Assembly: GCA_003952965.2 (NCBI GenBank) | Contig: CM025854.1 | Location: 28,531,364-28,595,363, forward strand | Length of the DNA stretch: 64,000 nt | Direction of reading: 5' to 3' | Source of the DNA: Morella rubra | Lineage: Eukaryota; Streptophyta; Magnoliopsida; Fagales; Myricaceae | Shown: in pieces, positions 59,436-64,000 of the stretch | Layout of the letters: each line of letters begins with the position of its first letter | Position numbering within the stretch: the stretch's first letter is position 1 | Notes under the pieces: generated by a model | What the model was told of the DNA's origin: nothing | The model's input: the letters and a program-made list of their open reading frames with translations, nothing else | The model's database searches: none | Program-made: the position numbers and the translations under genes

Positions 59436-62400
59436 TTACGCCTCCTGAAGACTGGCTTCGGCTGGAGGAGCTTCAGGGGTTTCTGAGCCACTTTCAAGCC
59501 TCCTGAATACCAGCTTTTGCTGGGGGAGCTGGCCATTGGAAAATGCCGTGACTTCCGTATCTATCAACACTTTGTCTTCGTCCTTAAACTCTCCTTTCAA
59601 GATGCCCTTGGCAAGTTCATTTTCAACATTCTGCTGAATCACTCGCTTGACTGGCCGAGCACCATAGTTCGGGTCATAACCCAGACTTCCAAGAAGCTCA
59701 ACAGCTGCTTCGGTCACCACGATTTTTATCTTGCGGTCTTCAAGCCGCTTTTGCACTCGTTCCAACTGCAAAAACAGAAAAAGAAAGCATACAAGGAATT
59801 GGATTTGTACCCCAAATTGATGATGGCCCAAAACAATGTGAGCTACATGCAGATGTTGGGGGAAAGGCATAACGATCCAGTATGGTCTGTTCAAAGAGAT
59901 CAAAAGATAGGTTTGGCATGCCCGCATAAATGGTTGTATAAGGTCCAATATGATTCTAACATAACCAAATCACACACCCACTGCATGGCCATGGTCATAC
60001 ACCGGGCATTTTGTTCAATGAAGAGTGTCCAGTTATTAATCTTGAACCTAAAGCTCCAGTTCCCATAGGGTTCCTTAATCAACCGACTCAAGATCCATTA
60101 AAGAAAAATCTAGACTATCCTAAAGTTTTTGGAAGGGCAAGAGAGACCTAAGGGTGGTCCTGGCAATCCTTACTTCTCTGAAACTCCACCAGGTATCCAA
60201 ACATAATACAATCTACTTCCAGATATCCTACTGTAACCAATTAAATCAACCTAAAGAAGATATAATTCTCATTCTCAACGGCCTTTTGGCTCATATGACA
60301 GTCCCATTGCATTAGGTGGATGTAGAGTTACCATAATAATTTCATTCTAAATTTCAGGCTATAATCCAAAGAACTGCTAGCATTCTGTTAAGCCCCAAAT
60401 TATTCAACTTCCCCAAGAAAACTGCAACCACAGTTTATTAACCACTCACAAGACCACAGAGATCATCAACTTCGCAATGATCATCAAGTTAATGAAGGAT
60501 CATAGTAGACAAGCTTACCTGTAACCTGACGATCTTGTTTATTTGATTGCGGTCAAGAGGTTGGAAAACTATATATTCATCAACCCTATTCATAAACTCG
60601 GGCCGGAAGATTGATCTTGCTGCATCCATTACCCTGTTCTTAATCGTTTCGTATGTTAGTTCCTTTGGTGAGGAGTCATCATCCGTGTCGAGTATGTACT
60701 GTGAACCCACATTTGAGGTCATAATGATGATAGTGTTTGTAAAACTCACAGTGCGACCCTGGGAATCAGTAACTCTTCCATCATCTAAAATCTGAAGAAA
60801 CACATTGAACACATCAGCATGGGCCTTTTCTATCTCGTCGAAGAGGATGACTGCATATGGCCTCCTGCGAACCGTCTCTGTCAGCTGTCCACCTTCCTCA
60901 TATCCCACATAACCAGGAGGAGCCCCAATCAGTCTTGAAACAGCATGCTTTTCCATGTATTCACTCATATCAATTCGAACAAGAGCTTCTTCTGTATTGA
61001 ACAAGTAGGAGGCAAGTGCCTTTGCTAATTCAGTCTTTCCAACACCAGTGGGACCCATAAACATAAAACTAGCAATGGGACGGTGTGGATCTGCGAGACC
61101 AGCTCGAGATCGCTGTATAGACTCAGCTACTGCTTTCACAGCAGGATCTTGACCGACAACACGTTTATGCAGCTCTTCCTCCAAATGCAATAACTTCTCC
61201 CTCTCCGATTGTTGAAGCCTGGAAACAGGGATACCCGTCCATTTACTAACAATTTCAGCAATGTCATTTTCTGTAACTTCCTCCCTAAGCATTGACTTTC
61301 CAGAATTCATGTATTCATCCAACTCTTTCTCTGCATTTTCAAGTTGTCGTTGCAATGAATTTAGGCTGCCATACTTCAGCTCAGCAGCACGATTAAGATC
61401 ATATTCCCGTTCAGCCTGCTGGATCTCAAGATTTACACGATCAATCTGTACAAATAAACAGAAAGTCAGTGAAGTTAGAAACATTTTCGAACAATACTTG
61501 ATTATTTCTAGTCAAATGGATTTAACTTGATTTAGCTAAAAAATCAGGATGTCTATGCACACTACATTTACCTGTGTACCACCTTTTTTCCCATATGACA
61601 TGGCAAAATGTTCTCATACCGACTAATGTTATGAAGTAAATTCAGACTATAGGAAAGGAACTTTTAACATGAATAACGAGTACATTGACAAGATACCTCT
61701 TCTTTGATTGACTGAATGCGGGTCATGACAGACTTTTCATGCTCCCACTGTTCAGTCAATTGGGCTTGTTTCTCCTTGAGGAGAGACAACTCAGCCTCAA
61801 GGCGGCCCAATCTATCTTTAGAAGCTTTATCTGTATCATTCGTAAGAGAGAGTCTCTCCATTTCCAACTTCAACACCGTACGGTTGATCTCATCAAGGGC
61901 AGTAGGCTTTGACGTAATCTCCATTTTCAGTTTGGCAGCTGCTTCATCAACTAGGTCAATAGCTGTGCATTTTGAACATATATTAGCATCCAACAAACAG
62001 AGATGTCTTAAACTTCAATTCTATGAGAACATCACTTTTGAGCTAGATAATCAGATCCGTACAATGCTTATCAGAACCTTAAAACCCAGCAGATACTTTA
62101 ACAAAGTAAAGTGAATCAGAAACTAATTCCAAACATAAGAGAAAATGGAAGTTCATGCCACCTGATGCTCCAAGCTAGGAAAAACATACATCTTTCTATT
62201 GTGATATATGCTTGCTGTATCAAGAGGCTGGTATAATACCAGAAAGTAATTAACGTTCTAGTCACCCATGCATAGTGTTTCTCATGAATAGACACTACGG
62301 CATGCTTCATTCATATAATGCCATCCTTATGCTGCTTGAACAATAGAAGCATTAAGCTTCAATAACCATTCTGTGGTCTGATTAAGACACACATCAAAGC

Positions 62401-63621
62401 AAGTCATCATCTACAAATTAGACTTCATCAATCTTGAACCTTTCAAATGTTGTTTTATGTTATTCAATTACCTTTATCAGGTAAAAATCGACCACTGATG
62501 TAACGATCAGAAAGAATGGCAGCTGCTACAAGAGCACTGTCAGAAATACGGACTCCGTGATGCAGCTCATATCTTTCGCGTAGTCCTCGCAGAATAGAAA
62601 TAGTATCTTCGACCGAAGGCTGATCAACATAAACTTGCTGAAAACGACGCTCCAAGGCTGGATCTTTCTCAATATATTTGCGATATTCATCCAAAGTTGT
62701 AGCACCAATACACCGCAACTCTCCCCGACCAAGCATAGGCTTCAACAGATTGCCAGCATCCATCGCACCATTTGTAGCACCTGAAAGAAAAAACTGAAAG
62801 CTTAGGGTCACCATCAGCGTTGTCATTCTTTAACATATTTCCTCTCCACATATAAGCTACTTCAGCTAGCTTTCAGCATTCAAAAATAGGCATCTGAAAG
62901 TAGTTTAACAAGCAAATCACCTGCCCCGACAACTGTATGGATCTCGTCAATGAAGAGGACAATCTGGCCATCCGATTCTGTAACTTCCTTGAGCACAGCC
63001 TTCAGCCTATCCTCAAATTCTCCCCGAAATTTTGCCCCAGCAATGAGTGCACCCATGTCAAGGGATATCAGCTGCAAGAAGCAACAACAGACCAGAGTAC
63101 TGTCAAAGCTTCAATACTAGTTAGATTTTTTTTTTTGGGAGAGAGAGAAGGGGGAGTGTGGGGAGCGGAGGTAAGTCTGCACTAAACTTCTACATATGGC
63201 ACACACCTTACGATTCATCAATGCTTGAGGTACATCTCCTTGCACAATTCTTTGAGCAAGCCTGTTGAAGAAGGTACAGTTCGATTAACATGCAGAAATA
63301 TAAAGGAATCGAAAGGATTAGGGCCCAACAGAGAAAGCCTTGCTACAAGAAGAAATCAATTCAATCCAGTGACCTGCACAAACCCATAAATAAAGACAGG
63401 CCCCTAGCTCTAACTAGGTGCTTACCCTTCTGAGATCGCAGTTTTTCCTACACCAGGCTCGCCAATTAGAACAGGATTGTTCTTTGTTCTCCTGGAGAGA
63501 ATCTGGATGCACCTGCGTATTTCATCGTCTCTTCCTATTACTGGGTCAAGTTTTCCTTCTCTTGCCATGGTTGTCAGATCTTTTCCATATTTCTCCAACG
63601 ATTCATACTTCCCCTCAGGAT
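59436..63621 (-). CDS. CLPB3: Chloroplast ClpB3 (HSP100) disaggregase, 5' part outside the window
   Basis: Visible exons are 63621-63426, 63261-63207, 63071-62921, 62780-62472, 61962-61697, 61445-60519 and 59765-59436, giving about 743 C-terminal residues. The first AAA+ module has GEPGVGKT (Walker A) and VLFIDEIHT (Walker B), followed by an arginine-finger region ([11 protein letters not shown]). The middle coiled coil (exon 61962-61697 into the next) marks ClpB/Hsp100 disaggregases. The second AAA+ module has GPTGVGKTE and [11 protein letters not shown], then [17 protein letters not shown] and the plastid-type tail [20 protein letters not shown]. ClpB3 dissolves protein aggregates in the stroma and is needed for chloroplast development and heat tolerance (family knowledge). 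The N-domain and transit peptide lie beyond 64,000. Confidence 0.96.
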
Positions 63622-64000
63622 CTGTAACAAATTGAAGCTGTAACTCAATAAAACATTGAACACAATGTTTTTGCAATACCTAAGTTGAAGAAACAACATA
63701 AAAAGACTTTCAAAGCACCAAAAACATCCTGAAGCTTCAATACAAATAGGTACTAAACAAGAACTAAACATCAAAAAATGATCCTTCTTCCACCATAATA
63801 GATCACTAAATAAAGACTGCAACGAAAGCTTCACATGCTAGTATAACTACATAAAAACTAAATCTTTTTAGCAAGCATTTGCATGAAAATATGTTAGATG
63901 GTCTCATAGTTCCAGGTCCAACTCATGCCTAGTCTCCTGGATAGAACAACGTCCACCCATATGGGAAACTAACATGATGATCATTACGTAGAAATGGAAG
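63622..64000 (-). other. CLPB3 intron running to the window edge
   Basis: The acceptor TTTGTTACAG| precedes 63621. No further exon with ClpB similarity appears before 64,000, so this is intron sequence and the upstream exons are outside. Confidence 0.8.

Noticed and set aside
1..64000. CRISPR arrays, bacterial-type operons, rRNA or viral genes
   Set aside because: No regularly spaced repeats, rRNA motifs or viral proteins were seen; the gene structure is that of a plant nuclear genome.

Overview
The window is nuclear DNA from a flowering plant, most likely a woody rosid eudicot. The evidence is intron-rich genes with AT-rich introns, GT-AG splicing, and best-recognised relatives that are Arabidopsis-type plant genes (a plastid ClpB, CNGC2, PTEN1, an EID1-like F-box protein). 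Genus level cannot be set from sequence alone. I rebuilt exons by hand from reading frame, splice signals and family conservation. Exon sums keep frame in every multi-exon gene, but individual junctions are my calls.

Layout. 1-8662 (-): ubiquitin chain-elongation factor E4 (UFD2/MUSE3), complete except for its last few residues. 10374-15818 (-): PTEN1-like lipid/protein phosphatase, with a leader exon near 17.1 kb; its leader intron carries a foldback MITE. 18277-23188 (-): CNGC2-type cyclic nucleotide-gated channel. 23.2-32.5 kb: gene-poor, AT-rich, with small MITE-like repeats. 34000-34785 (+): membrane RING-finger protein. 36691-40069 (+): DUF4336 protein, probably plastid-targeted. 41.4-42.7 kb: two 580-bp copies that read as identical. 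45090-47016 (+): plant calmodulin-binding-domain protein whose frame is broken by a 4-nt excess inside a coding minisatellite. 51869-52615 (+): EID1-like F-box protein. 54649-57450 (-): conserved 177-aa protein of unknown function. 59436-63621 (-): 3' part of the plastid disaggregase ClpB3; its 5' exons lie beyond the window.

The genes are ordinary single-copy plant loci, not an operon or cluster with a shared pathway. Protein quality control recurs (E4, RING, F-box, ClpB3), and E4/MUSE3 and CNGC2 both have known links to plant immunity, but nothing shows that they work as a unit. I found no undescribed system. The points most worth checking are the broken calmodulin-binding gene, the 580-bp duplication, the channel filter residues, a GC-AG intron inside the U-box coding region, and the transposon in the PTEN1 leader.
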